Shown here piece by piece: positions 34,461 to 45,630 of a DNA stretch of 64,000 nucleotides (its first letter is position 1; every line of letters begins with the position of its first letter). The notes beneath the pieces are model-generated. The model was not told where the DNA came from. It ran no database searches and worked only from the letters and a program-made list of their open reading frames with translations. The translations under genes and the position numbers were made by a program. The stretch covers positions 806,001 through 870,000 of the forward strand of contig JAUKTV010000002.1 of the NCBI GenBank assembly GCA_030549205.1, given 5' to 3'. This stretch comes from Apiosordaria backusii. Lineage: Eukaryota; Ascomycota; Sordariomycetes; Sordariales; Lasiosphaeriaceae.

Positions 34461-35496
34461 GGTGTCGGCCGTGCATAGCAGGCTGGGGAGGTGAACGTGA
34501 GAGAGGGCTAGTGTGTGGAGGGCCGATCAAGGTCCTGGTGCTCACATTATAGATTTTTTGGCGACGAGACATGGTGGCCACGTCGAGCAGGTCCAGAGCC
34601 TTCTTGGGGTATGTCTGTGTGTCTAGCGGCGTGGAATGCATGAAGTGGGCATGTCTATCAATCCCAAATCCAGCAAGAAGCGTGTCTTGCAGCCCAAACT
34701 TGAACATCATCTTCCGCCCGCAGAGACAGTCGATTGGCTCGACAGTGCAACTTCGCCCCTCCTCCTGGCTCTCTATGGCGGTCTGGTGGCGGACCACAAG
34801 CTGAAGATCCACAAATGGGCAATGTCTGACGGCACAGCAAAGGTTTCAAATTTAGGAGAAGCTAGGGATAAGCTCTGCATGCAGGCAGCGGGAGGTTGAC
34901 CCAAGTGAGCGGCCAATAGAGATGCGTGGTGGCCGCAGCCTCAGACCAACAGTGGACGAAATGTCTCTCAGGCGCAGGTTGTCAAACACTCCGACACCAC
35001 CAAGTGGCACCCCAGAGGCTGAGCTATCGAGCGGGGTAGCGGCACGGGGCCAGCTTGGGGGCTCAGGAGGCTTGTGGTTGTGGTCCATTCTGTTCGAGAT
35101 CAAGGCTTGTGGTTATTCGTCTCGAGACATACATCTTGTTATTTTGGGGGCGGTTACACGGTGGCCGGAGTGCTCGGTTGATGGCCCAGTGCTGCCCTCC
35201 CCAGATATCAGTAGGTAGCAAATAAGTCAAAAGGAGTGCCACACCACGAGACTTGCGGAATGCTCGTTTCTTTCGTAGGGCGGTGAAGGCTATCGCGGCT
35301 GTCTGTTCTGTCTGACTTGTCAGTGTCAGTGAGTAGACAGGGATGAGAGCGCGCCAAGCGACGATCAACCTTAACCCCACAGGGCAGTAAGGTAGACAAG
35401 CCACTGACAGGCCCACATCCGATGCCAGACAATCCCACGTCCACCGGCGGGGCCGATGAGAAGCCGTGATCCTCCATTGGAGCCACAACAAAAAAA
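34461..35496. other. Intergenic, about 1 kb
   Basis: No gene is recognised. A minus-strand frame at 34378-34812 overlaps the start of the membrane-protein gene and could hold an extra 5' exon, but no splice pair restores the frame. The rest shows no domain. Confidence 0.35.
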
Positions 35497-35584
35497 CCCC
35501 TTGTGGTGTAGTTGGCTATCACGTTCGGCTGTAAAGGAATTTATTGATACCGAAAGGTCACCGGCTCGATTCCGGTCGAGGGGA
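35497..35584 (+). tRNA. tRNA-Tyr (GTA) with intron
   Basis: The acceptor stem CCCCTTG/CGAGGGG, D arm GGTGTAGTTGGCTATCAC, anticodon stem TTCGG/CCGAA and T arm CCGGCTCGATTCCGG fold properly. The anticodon loop begins CTGTAA, giving anticodon GTA (Tyr), and is extended by about 14 nt at the canonical position one base after the anticodon. The discriminator base is A. Confidence 0.85.
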
Positions 35585-35964
35585 GCTCATTTTTGACAAT
35601 ATTTCTAACTTTGAGCTCATAGCCACAGACAAGTTCCATCTTTACCAGTCCAGGACTCTTCTTTTGTCTTTTGTTCGAGTATCTATTTTTGCTGCCCATC
35701 ACCATCGCCGCAGCCCTTACTTGTACATGCCCAGCCACCATCAAACACAGCACAGTTATGCTGCCAAGCATGCATAATCTGACATGTTGTGACTCGTGCA
35801 TAACCCTCTTCACAAGCGACTCAAGCCAGACATAATTACGTGCATAACTACCAAGTCCAAGTTGTTTGAACGCAGGCGCCTAGACTGAGACATCCACGAT
35901 ACTCGAGGTCTATTCTGTTCCTATTCTCTGTGAGTCGCGATAGATCAATGACCAATGATTTGTG
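35585..35964. other. Intergenic
   Basis: This is the flank between the tRNA-Tyr gene and the 3' end of the HET relic. Nothing else is recognised. Confidence 0.4.
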
Positions 35965-36800
35965 TCATGCGGCAGTAACGTGGGCAGCAGCATACCTGGT
36001 ATTGTCCCGAATCTCGCGGAACAGGCGAGTGCATATCCGCAGCCCCTTGTTTGCCATTGTGAACTCCGGGTTGATGAATTTGGAGCTGACGATGCGAGTC
36101 CCTGTGGTAGCAAATGCCTGCGGAGAAGGAGCCAAGATGCCTGTGGCATACCTACACTGTCGAGTGTTCCGCTTCCCAGGCAAATAGTGTCAAGTCGTTT
36201 GTCTCTTGTATGATTTCTTCTTGAAGTTGTCTGAAAGCCTTTGCTCCCTCCCCGTATGTTAGTGGCATGTTGATTTCGAAGATTCCAAGGAGGCAATAAG
36301 CAATATCCTCTTCGCGGGTGGTTTGTCGACTGAAGGTCAGACTTGGAGCCGATGAATATCCATTTTTTGTCGTAGAAATGTATGTCCCTTGGTGCCTGCA
36401 GCTCCTGCAGCGTCCAGCCCCTGGTAAACCATCGACATTTGGCCAATTCCGAACTCTCCAACCGACTGTTATGGTTACTGAGATACACATAACAGCGGCC
36501 AGAGCTCTGGTACCACTTGTACATGGAGTTTGTCGCTTCGGTAAGCTCGGCACTGCTACCCTTGTCGATGCAGTATGTGTCCACCCAGAGATAGTGAAAC
36601 CCGTCCCAAAGAGCTACCTCACAGGTCTTTATAATCTTGCAAGTCCTTCCGTTACTCGATGTATCCTGGTTAATTCTTTCAAGATCGTCGCCAAAGAGTG
36701 TCTCTTGTTCCTCCCAGGTATGAGAGAGGATGGCGTATGGTGGTATTCGATGGCCCCCTAACTCCTTAAGCTTCAGCGTTGCGCACTCGATGAACCTCAT
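35965..36800 (-). pseudogene. HET-domain (heterokaryon incompatibility) gene, deleted and frameshifted
   Basis: ATG 36800 opens MRFIECATLKLKEL, then YAILSHTWEEQE, YLWVDTYCIDKGSS and FTRGWTLQELQAP, the classic HET blocks. After WIFIGSKSDL (junction near 36332) the frame is wrong. A second frame continues with RQTTREEDIAYCLLGIFEIN, MPLTYGEGAKAF and LTLFAWEAE, but the about 45 residues normally lying between these blocks (the SVA-x-RMSWAS part) are absent: a deletion with frameshift. A further shift near 36165 puts RYATGILAPSPQAF and NPEFTMANKGLRI in a third frame, ending at 35965. HET proteins trigger cell death after fusion of unlike mycelia; loss of such genes is common in fungi. Confidence 0.8.
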
Positions 36801-37518
36801 GATAGCTCTAAGATATGAGAAGTTGGCGGAAGGGACATTAGAGAGCTGGTCGATAGTTTCTGGTATGCCTGTAATGTACCTCAGGTACCTAGTGTTGCTG
36901 CAACTTGTTAGGTGGCTTGACAAAAAGTCCGAAGGATCGTCCGCATGTTAGATAAGTAGAACAAAAGTTTTAGATTGTGCGAGGTACCTAGGCTGGCTGA
37001 GCCGTGAACGCTTGAAACAGGCCAAAAGCTATCCCATTCAGTTTTACTTGAAACGCGTCGTAGCACGACATCAAGCAATATAAACACAAGTCTCTTCAGA
37101 CGCTCGAGAGCCACAGCAGCGGAAGAGAAATAAAATAAAATCAGCCCTCTTCCCGTTCTCCGATGTCCACAAAAATGGGCCCGGATGTTTACAAAAAGGC
37201 ATCCTTCAAAATAGAGGTAACATCAAGCACACCATCCCATTAACACATCCATACTGACACACCAAAGAGCAGTATCATTATCTTTTCTTTCCAATTGAGA
37301 TGTAATTCTTAAATATCACACCAATCAAACCGTCACACCCCAATCAGACAACAAATTCCCCTGACTCCGAACAGGCCGATGTTGTCGGTGTGATAGCTTG
37401 CTCGCCTTCCGTGGAGACAGACAAACTTCTCATGTGAAAAGCTTATCATATCAGCGCCTTGCTATACCCGGTGCCGTGGAGGCTTTTCAAGGTTCGGCTT
37501 GCGTGTCCCATAAGGTAA
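36801..37518. other. Intergenic
   Basis: This includes the old promoter of the HET relic and the 3' flank of the zinc-finger regulator. Several short polypurine or polypyrimidine runs occur; no gene is recognised. Confidence 0.4.
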
Positions 37519-39870
37519 TCACTCAAAACCGCGCCTCAACCCCTCCATAAACGCCACAAACTCTCTTTTTGCGACTTCATCCCTTCCCAATAGCCCGTCT
37601 CGGAGGAACCACTCCCCGAGTCTGTCAAGGCCACACCGGCATAATACAATCCCTGTAGCTCCCCAAACCGGCCACCCTCTCCCATCCTCCTCCCAGTCCT
37701 TCACCCGTTGCTGAGACTTTGGACACTTCCCCGCAAAGATGTCCACACACCCGCCTTGCTCATGCTCTAGTCCAGGTAGACAAGAGGGACAACCGCCGGG
37801 ATCTCTCTGTCCGACTCCAGCTGCGTAGGAACAAACAACGATGGCGGCCATGAGGAGAGCGGGAGTGGCAAGGGGGTTGAGCTTATCCCTCCTGCTGTCC
37901 CTGATGTCGGTGGAAGCGAAGGAAAGAGGGCCAATTCCCGCGTCCCCACCCAGAATCTGACATATCTCCGCGCAGGAAATCACCGCCATCCTCGGACAGG
38001 GACTTCCCCTCCAGACCCCGAGTTTGGCTGCGACTTTCTCAGTGTCGACCTCCCGGTGTTTACCAGATGGTGCGGCGGAGTGAAGGCGAAGAAGAGGTAT
38101 CGGGACGTGCATCGTTATTTTTGACATGTGGAATAATGTCCACGTCAGCGGCTCGATGACATCGTGTTGAAATGGGTGTTGGGGGTCAATGTGAGATCGA
38201 AGACGGGCACGCCACCGTTCAAGATATGCACGAGCGGTGAAGACGGGGGAGTTTGGGATGGTAAGGAGGGATATCTTCATATCTGTTGAAAAGGCGGAAG
38301 CTTCCCATATAGGGGCTTGGAGGGCGCAGAGGGTGAGGTGGTGGTCCATCGGAAGGAGGATGGTGCTGGGGGAGGAAGGGGTCGGGGAGTAGATGAACTC
38401 GCGGTGGAAGCTACTGAAGAAGGGTGGTTTGATGTTCCCTGGTGTTGGTTGTGGATCTGGTTGTTGCGCGAGTCGATGTTGCAGGTCGTCTCCGTTTGTG
38501 GCCTCCCATACGAAGGGGGAGGCGAGGAATGGAATGTAGAGCTCTTGGTAGCGAACTGTGGGTGCGATGTGGAGAACGACAGCGAGGTAGGTGTCGAGGC
38601 GGAAGACGGTGTATGCAAGTCTGCTTGATACGTTAGTCAGGATATTAAAAGGGGTGTACGAGAAGGGACAGGTGTGTACCGATGAAGCTGCTCTTTGGCT
38701 AGCCAAAAGGTAAAGGCGTCGTCTTGTAGTCTTTCAGGCAATGAATGGCTGCCGTTGAAGATACCGATGCAGCGACAACTTTGCGTGAGTAGGGAGATGA
38801 CCCGACAAGCTTTGCCAAGTTCGTTGTTCTGGGCTGTGTCAGTAAGAAGTATTGTAAACGCCGAGAGCATTTGACATACAATGTTATAGAGGCTATACAC
38901 CACCGACAGAACCAGACCTTGCAGGGTATGCAAAGAAGGGGTGACATTCTTAGCACGGCTGTTAGTTTGGGTCTCCAACGTCCAATCACAGGGTTGACTG
39001 AAGAGACCATACCACTTCCGTAGCTGCTAGAGCTTCTTTGTAGACCGCTGGAACTAATGTCTTATGCTCCTCTCTCCCGGTGATCCAGCTGCTGAGAGCT
39101 AGCATTGACCCCAACAACAGATCAGAGGCCGTGGCAACGTTGAAGGTGGTCACATGAAGGATGGGCCAGTATGGGTGGATCTCTGTGAAGAAAACCTCAA
39201 GAAGAAAATATGTGGTTGGTTCATCGATTTCTTGGAGGAGAGCTCCGAGCTGTGTTTTGTGGAACTGCGGATGGTCACTGGAGAGGGAAATTGGAGGCGT
39301 GGGGGGAGCAACGGTGACATGGACGGGTTCTGGTAGGGTCGGTGAATTATCTTGTTGATGGAAATATTCCCCTGCAACTGGCGCCCGAAACTGTGTATCA
39401 AGCCAGTGCTGTGGGGTGTTACCGTTTCCATAGGTAGAATTGTCTGTGGCCAGAGTACCGTTCTCGACAGGGACCGACAACGCCTGGTCTGGTGTTGTGT
39501 TCAGCTCAGGTTCAGATGGTCGCCCTTTGCGTACACATTCCAGCCCATGCCGATGACATTGGCGGCAAGGCGTGCCGTTGTCACACTTGAGCTTCTTGTC
39601 ATGGCATTCAGAGCAGGCCACAATCTTGGTGTTGGGGATGATGTTCTGCGGGTGGTACTCGACATGTCGTTTGAAGACATCGCTCCGAGCATATCTCCGG
39701 CCGCAGATAGGGCACTGGTACGGAAGATGTGTGCTGTGGGATTTGGCATGTCGAGTCAAATGTTCTTTTCGAGTAAAGCTCTTTCGGCACCCGGGGGCGC
39801 TACATGCGAATCGAGTGGCTTTCAAAGGCGTCGCTGCTGGTGGCTGGAATACCAAGCCCTGGTTCTCCAT
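37519..39870 (-). CDS. Transcription factor with two C2H2 fingers and a Zn2Cys6 cluster
   Basis: Exons 39870-39013, 38948-38880, 38828-38680 and 38620-37519 stay in phase and give 725 residues. Two C2H2 fingers come first (CSAPGCRKSFTRKEHLTRHAKSH and CPICGRRYARSDVFKRHVEYH, about residues 23-74), followed at once by a binuclear cluster (CSECHDKKLKC, then CRQCHRHGLEC, about 85-111). The middle region (EVFFTEIHPYWPILH... VVYSLYN... CRVISLLTQSCRCIGIF) is the fungal-specific transcription factor domain. Tandem C2H2 plus Zn2Cys6 regulators form a known Pezizomycotina class, presumed nuclear. No target is evident. Acceptor AAG for exon 2 was chosen because it alone keeps the frame after GTATGG. Confidence 0.82.
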
Positions 39871-40201
39871 GGGTTCAGATGGCGATCAACAGGTGGGATA
39901 GAGCTAGGTACTCTCAAGTTGCAAGTGGGATAGTTTGATGACTATGATCCATAAAAAACAGAAGAGAAGGGGCTGATGGGAGGTTGAATGAAGCTTTCTC
40001 CCCGTCATCGTGCTCCGAGCCAATCACGTATTGTTGAGCGGACGATGACAAAGCTGCAACCGAAGGCAGCCGGGCATGTGGGATGTGGGATGTAGGATGT
40101 GGGATGTGGGGTGTGGGATAAATTGTAACAAGGAATGCGCATGCAGCGGTTTATTGATGCAGGCAAAAAGATAGGGGGAAATCCCTGAAAAAATGAGAGA
40201 C
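39871..40201. other. Promoter region with a heptamer microsatellite
   Basis: This is the presumed promoter of the zinc-finger regulator. At 40076-40120 about six copies of a 7-bp unit (ATGTGGG, with variants) stand in tandem. No gene is seen. Confidence 0.6.
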
Positions 40202-40292
40202 TCGGATACCGGGAGTCGAACCCGGGGCTGTTGAGAAAGCAGACACTTCTGAGAAGTGAGAGTCAACGATGTTACCGCTACACCATACCCGA
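40202..40292 (-). tRNA. tRNA-Glu (CTC) with intron
   Basis: On the minus strand the acceptor stem TCGGGTA/TATCCGA, D arm GTGTAGCGGTAACAT, anticodon stem GTTGA/TCAAC and T arm CCGGGTTCGACTCCCGG all pair. The loop starts CTCTCA, giving anticodon CTC (Glu), followed by an intron of about 20 nt. Confidence 0.82.
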
Positions 40293-40982
40293 TTGTAATC
40301 GTGTGTGGATTCCGATTGTTGCTGAGTGGGTTGGAATGAGGCATTTTGTTAGGGCTCGTACCTTGTGTGGATGTGGGGCTTGACATCTGTTGACAAGCAG
40401 CTACCCCTAACCCCGAGTGTACTGCGGTAGACCTGGGCCAGTCTACTTTGTAAGGCCTGACAGTAATGTGGATGCAGTTAGAATGAAATCCTAAAGGATG
40501 GGATAGTTGCAGGCATTTCGGCCATGTGGGATGATCACCCATGTTTTGACAAGGAACACTGGCACATTGCATGTAGTAAGTCCGCGATATCTCCGCTGCC
40601 ATCTTCAAGTTGGTCTGTTGGTTCACCTGTAACAGCGAAGGAGCACGTAATCTTGAGCTAGCTTTCTTCTAGCAAAATAGCCGATCAACATGTCGCTTGC
40701 TCCCTGCTTTATGGGATGCCCGAGCCGTCTGAGCCTGATAAAGCGACCATGGGTCTAAGTGGGTGTATGGCGAAAAGGAACAATGCCTTACATCTGGCCC
40801 GAGGCTCCTGGAGACTCCTGCTCACACCAATGTCTATAAGAAGGAATGGACATCCTCCTTCCCAAGGGTTTTCTTCTACATCAGACACTTTCCAATCTCA
40901 ATCATACACCGCAGCCACCTCCTGCATAGGTACATTTTGATCTCTTGAACATCCGAGCAAGTCACTTATTCCAACCTACAAA
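40293..40982. other. Intergenic
   Basis: This is the upstream flank of the tRNA-Glu gene and the promoter of the NmrA-like gene. No gene is recognised. Confidence 0.4.
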
Positions 40983-41971
40983 ATGGCAACTTCCATCACC
41001 AAGGTCGTGCTCGCCGGTGTAAGTGATGCCTCACCTTCCTGTGGTGCGGCCCTCCAGGACCACACGACAAATGGCAGTAACTAACCATTGACTTCAACCC
41101 TAAGGCAACCGGCAACCTAGGCCCCTCCATTCTCGAACAGCTTCTCCTTGCCGGCGAGTTCACGGTCACCGTCCTCGTCCGCAAGGAATCCCCTCGCACT
41201 TTCCCTCCGGCCGTCAAAACCGTCACGGTCGACTACGACTCCCTGGAGTCGTTGACATCCGCACTGTCGGGCCAAGGCGCGGTGATCTCTACCCTCCCCA
41301 TCACCGCTCCCGAGAAGCAGCTCCTGCTCATCGAGGCTGCCGCCAAGGCAGGCGTGAAACGCTTCCTTCCCACCGAATTCGGCTCCGACACCCGCAACCC
41401 TAAAGTACGACAGCTTCCCATCTTCCAAACAAAGTTCATAGCCCAGGATCTTCTTGAGAAGAAGGCAAAGGAAGGAACATTGACGTACACCCTTGTCGCA
41501 AACGGGGCATTTTTTGACTGGGGCCTCAAAATCAACTGGCTGGTCAACGCCAAGGACAGACACGCCGTCCTCTACGATGGCGGTAACAGAAAGTTCAGTC
41601 TGTCGCTCTTGTCCGATGTTGGGAAGGCGGTGGTGGGGGTGTTGAGGCACCCGAAGGAAACTGAAAACAGGATGGTGTTCGTGCAGAGCACTGCTCAGAG
41701 CTTCAAGGATGTGTATGAGATCGCCAAGAAACTCACTCCAGGCGAGAAGTGGACCGAGGAGGTGGTGATGGTGGAGGATCTGCTGTCGGCGGCCTGGGCC
41801 GAGATCAAGAAGGAGAACCCGGATCCTGAGAAGTTCGCTGAGAGATTCATCACATCAGTGATCTCAGGGGAAGGATATGGGAGTCTGTTTGAGAAGAATG
41901 ACAATGAATTGCTGGGGATCAAGGAGCTGACTCAGGACGAGGTTGAGGAGGTGGTCAAGCGGTATCTGTAG
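40983..41971 (+). CDS. NmrA-like / isoflavone reductase-type oxidoreductase
   Basis: Exon 1 (40983-41018) is only 12 codons; exon 2 is 41105-41971; together they make 300 residues. The dinucleotide-binding motif GATGNLG straddles the intron (GTAAGT...CTAAG), which confirms the splice. VLVRKESPRTFP, GQGAVISTLP, AGVKRFLPTEFG and a Lys-rich segment follow as in PCBER/isoflavone-reductase and NmrA-like atypical short-chain dehydrogenases, which bind NADP(H) and reduce small aromatic substrates or act as redox sensors. It is predicted to be cytosolic. The substrate is unknown. The length is normal for the family. Confidence 0.87.
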
Positions 41972-42374
41972 ACTGTACGTACCTTAGGTAGACTGGATCA
42001 GTGTGAGCAGCAACAACGAAAAGGCTGGGCCAATCAACTTACATGAAGCTGCATTGAAGTGGAGACCACGGGCGAAAACACCAAGTACCCACACATGGTT
42101 CCAATCGTTCCACACCGCGTGTCAACCCCACAATTTTCGTTCGTCAACCTCAAATTTCCACTCTCGCCTCAAACGTCAATTCACCACTCACCCACTATCC
42201 TCTCCGACTCTCAACTCCGGGCACAGCCTTGCAAAAGAACGGGGCCGCTCTTCAGATTTGAGCACAGTTGCGCCCCCAATCGACGACCCTTTGACTAGGC
42301 CAGTCGCCGACCATTTTTGCTTGTTTTTTTCTGCCGTACATTGCATCACATCTCGGCCCAGTCTGCCAGGTAGC
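41972..42374 (+). other. Intergenic and 5' leader of the acidic C2H2 gene
   Basis: An open frame in register with the next gene extends upstream to about 42003, but it begins with GTG and has low-complexity content. I treat it as leader, not protein. Confidence 0.45.
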
Positions 42375-43487
42375 ATGGAGACGAAGCGTTGGGCATCCAT
42401 GTCCACCACATCCAGATCAACCACCGACGGCCAGAGCCATGACAAAAATGGATCACCGACGCGCCATAAGTGTCGCCGCTGCGCTCAATCCTTCGATTCG
42501 CGCAATAAGTTAATGAGGCATGTCTTTGGCGACCATCCACCACCAGGTTCTGCGAGGCGCGAGACATCGAATGCACCCCGCAAGACGCCGGCAGCCACCG
42601 TTGGACCTCCAGCTGAACCAAAATCGCCGACAACATCAACTGGGACACCAACCCCAGATGCGATACCTCTGTCCCCAGTCGAGTCACATGGCGAAAATAA
42701 TGACAACTACACAACAGAAAGACCACGAACCCAACACTATCACCCCCATCCATTTGTCACATTTTCCAAGGAACAGCAACTGATATTTGTATTTCGCATC
42801 TTGTACGTGCTTTTCAATGTAGCCATGAAGCAGCACGAGGAAGCAAAACAGAATCAGCAACGTCTTCAACGTCTTGGGCACTGGGACTGGGACGTTATAA
42901 CACCAGAGCCAGTCACCCCTCCTGAGTCACCTGTTGCGGTCAGCCCAACAATGGCATTCGTAGCTCCCACAGAGCAACGCCATCGGGTCCTTAGCATCAG
43001 CAGCACATCCACTCTCAATCCCCTCGCGAGTGAGTTTCGGATGATGCCCACAGAATCCAGCTGCCCTGGGAGCTACGAGGCTCAAAGGGACGACTCGCCA
43101 GTCAACGAGTGTCTTCCCATTCTCTCAGGAGATGATCTCGCAGTGGAGAAGAGTGACCCAATTCAACCGGGAAGCCCCTCACCCACCCAGAAACAAGCAC
43201 CCGCCAAAGTACCAAAGAAAGAGGCCAGCACAGATCCCTCGCTCCAGGACCCAGCAGAGGCGGGAGAGGCATTAAAAATCCAAGAGACAGAGAAATCCCA
43301 CGGCGGCAACAACAACAACAGTGGGAGTCATGACCTTGAGTCGGAGGATGAGGACGATAATGACGGCGGAGCTCATTTGGTATGGCTAGACGAGGAGGAG
43401 GATGACGAGGATACCGCACCGAGGGGAGTTTCTTTACAGAATAAGGACTCCCCGGCCACGCAACTCAGGGCATCCAGAGGGGTCTGA
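42375..43487 (+). CDS. Single C2H2 finger protein with acidic tail
   Basis: This intronless gene encodes 370 residues from the first ATG in frame. One C2H2 finger (CRRCAQSFDSRNKLMRHVFGDH) lies at about residues 36-57, followed by Pro/Thr-rich disorder, a hydrophobic helix-like stretch (EQQLIFVFRILYVLFNVAM, about residues 135-153), a Gln-rich run, and a very acidic C-terminus (LESEDEDDNDGG, LDEEEDDEDT). A single finger with an acidic tail suggests a regulator or adaptor, but I know no characterised homologue. Residue use is normal for the window. Confidence 0.65.
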   Translation: METKRWASMSTTSRSTTDGQSHDKNGSPTRHKCRRCAQSFDSRNKLMRHVFGDHPPPGSARRETSNAPRKTPAATVGPPAEPKSPTTSTGTPTPDAIPLSPVESHGENNDNYTTERPRTQHYHPHPFVTFSKEQQLIFVFRILYVLFNVAMKQHEEAKQNQQRLQRLGHWDWDVITPEPVTPPESPVAVSPTMAFVAPTEQRHRVLSISSTSTLNPLASEFRMMPTESSCPGSYEAQRDDSPVNECLPILSGDDLAVEKSDPIQPGSPSPTQKQAPAKVPKKEASTDPSLQDPAEAGEALKIQETEKSHGGNNNNSGSHDLESEDEDDNDGGAHLVWLDEEEDDEDTAPRGVSLQNKDSPATQLRASRGV

Positions 43488-44527
43488 ATTGACACCGCGT
43501 GGACTAAGGATATAGCCAGGCACGAAGCAATAGACCAGTAATGAACTATTTATCTCTGTCATCCTCAAAACAGCCGGGGCAACTTTGACACTGGCGAAGA
43601 TAGAGCCTCAAATACCTCCAGTCGAACAGCGGAGATGAATGGTTGAAAGAAATTGCCCGATCATTGAATGTAGGTATTCGAGAAGACAAACAGTTGCGCA
43701 TTCAAGAAGCGATAAGGTTGAATTATGTACTGACTGGGAGACCTGGGTACGGATACGCGTATAGCCAAGTCCACGCGTCCAAGCATTGGCTGGTGCAGGG
43801 ACTGCGCCCCTTTTATGCCCCTGGACCCACCCAGGCTGAGCACGACACCGAATGGGATGGTTCAAGCAAGCATCCACCATGTGGTCGCATCCGCGATTCA
43901 ACTTCCAAAGAAGAGATCCGTCCCGAGCTGCCGGTAAGCATCAAGGTTGAAGACTTGAAGGCGGAGTACTTTGGTTAGGTACCTGGTATATACCTAATGA
44001 GATGATCTCGGACCCTGCTGGCTTACCCACAGCTCTCTATACGCGTATAGCGGCGGAACATGCCGAGCAGCAGCACCAGTGGTCGAGAGATCCCTGACTA
44101 GAGCCGCCAAAACTGGTAGGTTCGGTTATCGATTCTGTGCCTTGATGGCGGATGCTAGGATGGTACATTGCATTGAGATACGGGAATACGTGGACACGTA
44201 ATCCACAGCATGGCTTTTCTGTGTCCTGCAAGACTGCCGGAGCCGCGCTAAGAATGGGTGAGGCATGGATGATGGCGATAGAAGTATATACTATGCCCCG
44301 AAACCCGCGTTGACTGCCAGGTTCGATATCCCTTATGCTCATTAGACCCCCAGAGCTTCTTCTCCATTCACTGCTGCTCGTCTACATACTTGAGTTAACA
44401 TCAATTTGTTGGTTACATTCCATTCCATTTACATAGGTAGCCATCAGCCTCTGGTCCTCTTTTCTCCGTCATAGCCTCCGTTGAGTCTGGCATCACCTGC
44501 CCTCCGACGCCTCACCTCAGCAGAAAA
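43488..44527. other. Intergenic, about 1 kb
   Basis: A 111-codon plus-strand frame (43643-43978) starts with TTG and has no recognisable domain. The sequence ACGCGTATAGC occurs at 43755 and again at 44040. The last 150 bp are presumed promoter and leader of the RTA1-like gene. Confidence 0.4.
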
Positions 44528-45630
44528 ATGGCCGACAAAGCACCACCATCAGAGTACAGACTCTACGACTACGACCCCAACCTCCCCGCCAACATTGTCT
44601 TTGTCGTCCTCTTCTCCATCGTCACCCTCGGCCAGTTCTACTTCTTGTTCCGCAAGCGAACATGGTACTTTCTCGCTTTTGCGATCGCCTGTTTGTGTAA
44701 GTCCCGCCCCTTTCTTCTGTTCTACCCCGAAACAGTCCTCTCTTACACCTACCTGTAACCTACCTTGTACCTACTAACAAAAACAAAAAAGTCGAAACAG
44801 TAGGCTATGCCGCCCGTTGCGTCTCCTCCAACGAAGTCCCCGATTTCACCCTCACCCCTTTCCTCATACAAACGCTCCTCATCCTGCTCGCCCCGGCGCT
44901 GATGGCGGCCTCGATTTACATGGTGCTCGGGCGGTTGATCCGACTGTTGGACGCACATGAATACGCGATCGTCCGGACGAAGTGGTTGACCAAAATCTTT
45001 GTTGTGGGAGATGTGCTGAGTTTTATGACGCAGAGTGCTGGTATGTTATGGCATCTCTCCCAGAAGGTTGAGCGAAGCTGTGAGAACTAAACAAAACTGT
45101 CAATCACAGGAGGAGGAATGATGGCCCAAGCCAAGACGGCGGATGCCATGAAGCGAGCCGAAGGCATCGTGCTGGGTGGGCTTGCGATTCAAATCGTCTT
45201 CTTCGGCATGTTCATCGTCACGACTGTCATCTTTCACGTGAGAATCGCCAAACGGCCGACCGAGAGGAGCTTGAGGGTGGGCGGGCCATGGAGGCAGCTG
45301 ATTATGGCGCTGTATATCAGCTCGGTGCTGATCATGGTCAGATCAGTGTTCAGGATGATTGAGTTTGGGGCGGGAAAACAGAGCATATTGATGCAGAAAG
45401 AAGTCTTTTTGCTGGCCCTCGACGGAGTTTTGATGTTTTTGGTTGGGTTGGTGTTTTTGTGGAAGTTTCCGGGGGATGTTTTGATGGGGTACAAGGAGGT
45501 CTGGCAGACGACAGATGAAGAGACGCTGGGGAGCCGGGGAGAGGGTATTCCGATGGTTGTTGGAGGTAAGACCGCTTATCAGGGGTTTCAAGGAGGAGAG
45601 CATGGGCGATATTCGACTTCAGTTCGATGA
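44528..45630 (+). CDS. RTA1-like seven-TM membrane protein
   Basis: Exons 44528-44696, 44792-45040 and 45110-45630 give 312 residues. Family marks are DPNLPANIVFVVLFSIVTLG at the N-terminus, an ARCVSS motif in TM3, TPFLIQTLLILLAPALMAAS, VLGRLIRLLDA, the TKIFVVGDVLSF block and GGGMMA split by intron 2, and a final LALDGVLMFLVGLVFL segment. Members include yeast Rta1 and Rsb1, linked to 7-aminocholesterol resistance and to sphingoid-base translocation. The predicted location is the plasma membrane, with seven segments and a polar C-tail. The start follows the sequence AGCAGAAAA, and no earlier in-frame ATG fits. Confidence 0.9.

Noticed and set aside
40076..40120. Short tandem repeats considered as a CRISPR-like array
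   Set aside because: It is a 7-bp microsatellite without spacers, in a eukaryotic genome.
43643..43978. 111-codon plus-strand frame as a small gene
   Set aside because: It starts with TTG, has no domain or signal peptide, and composition is like the surrounding intergenic DNA.
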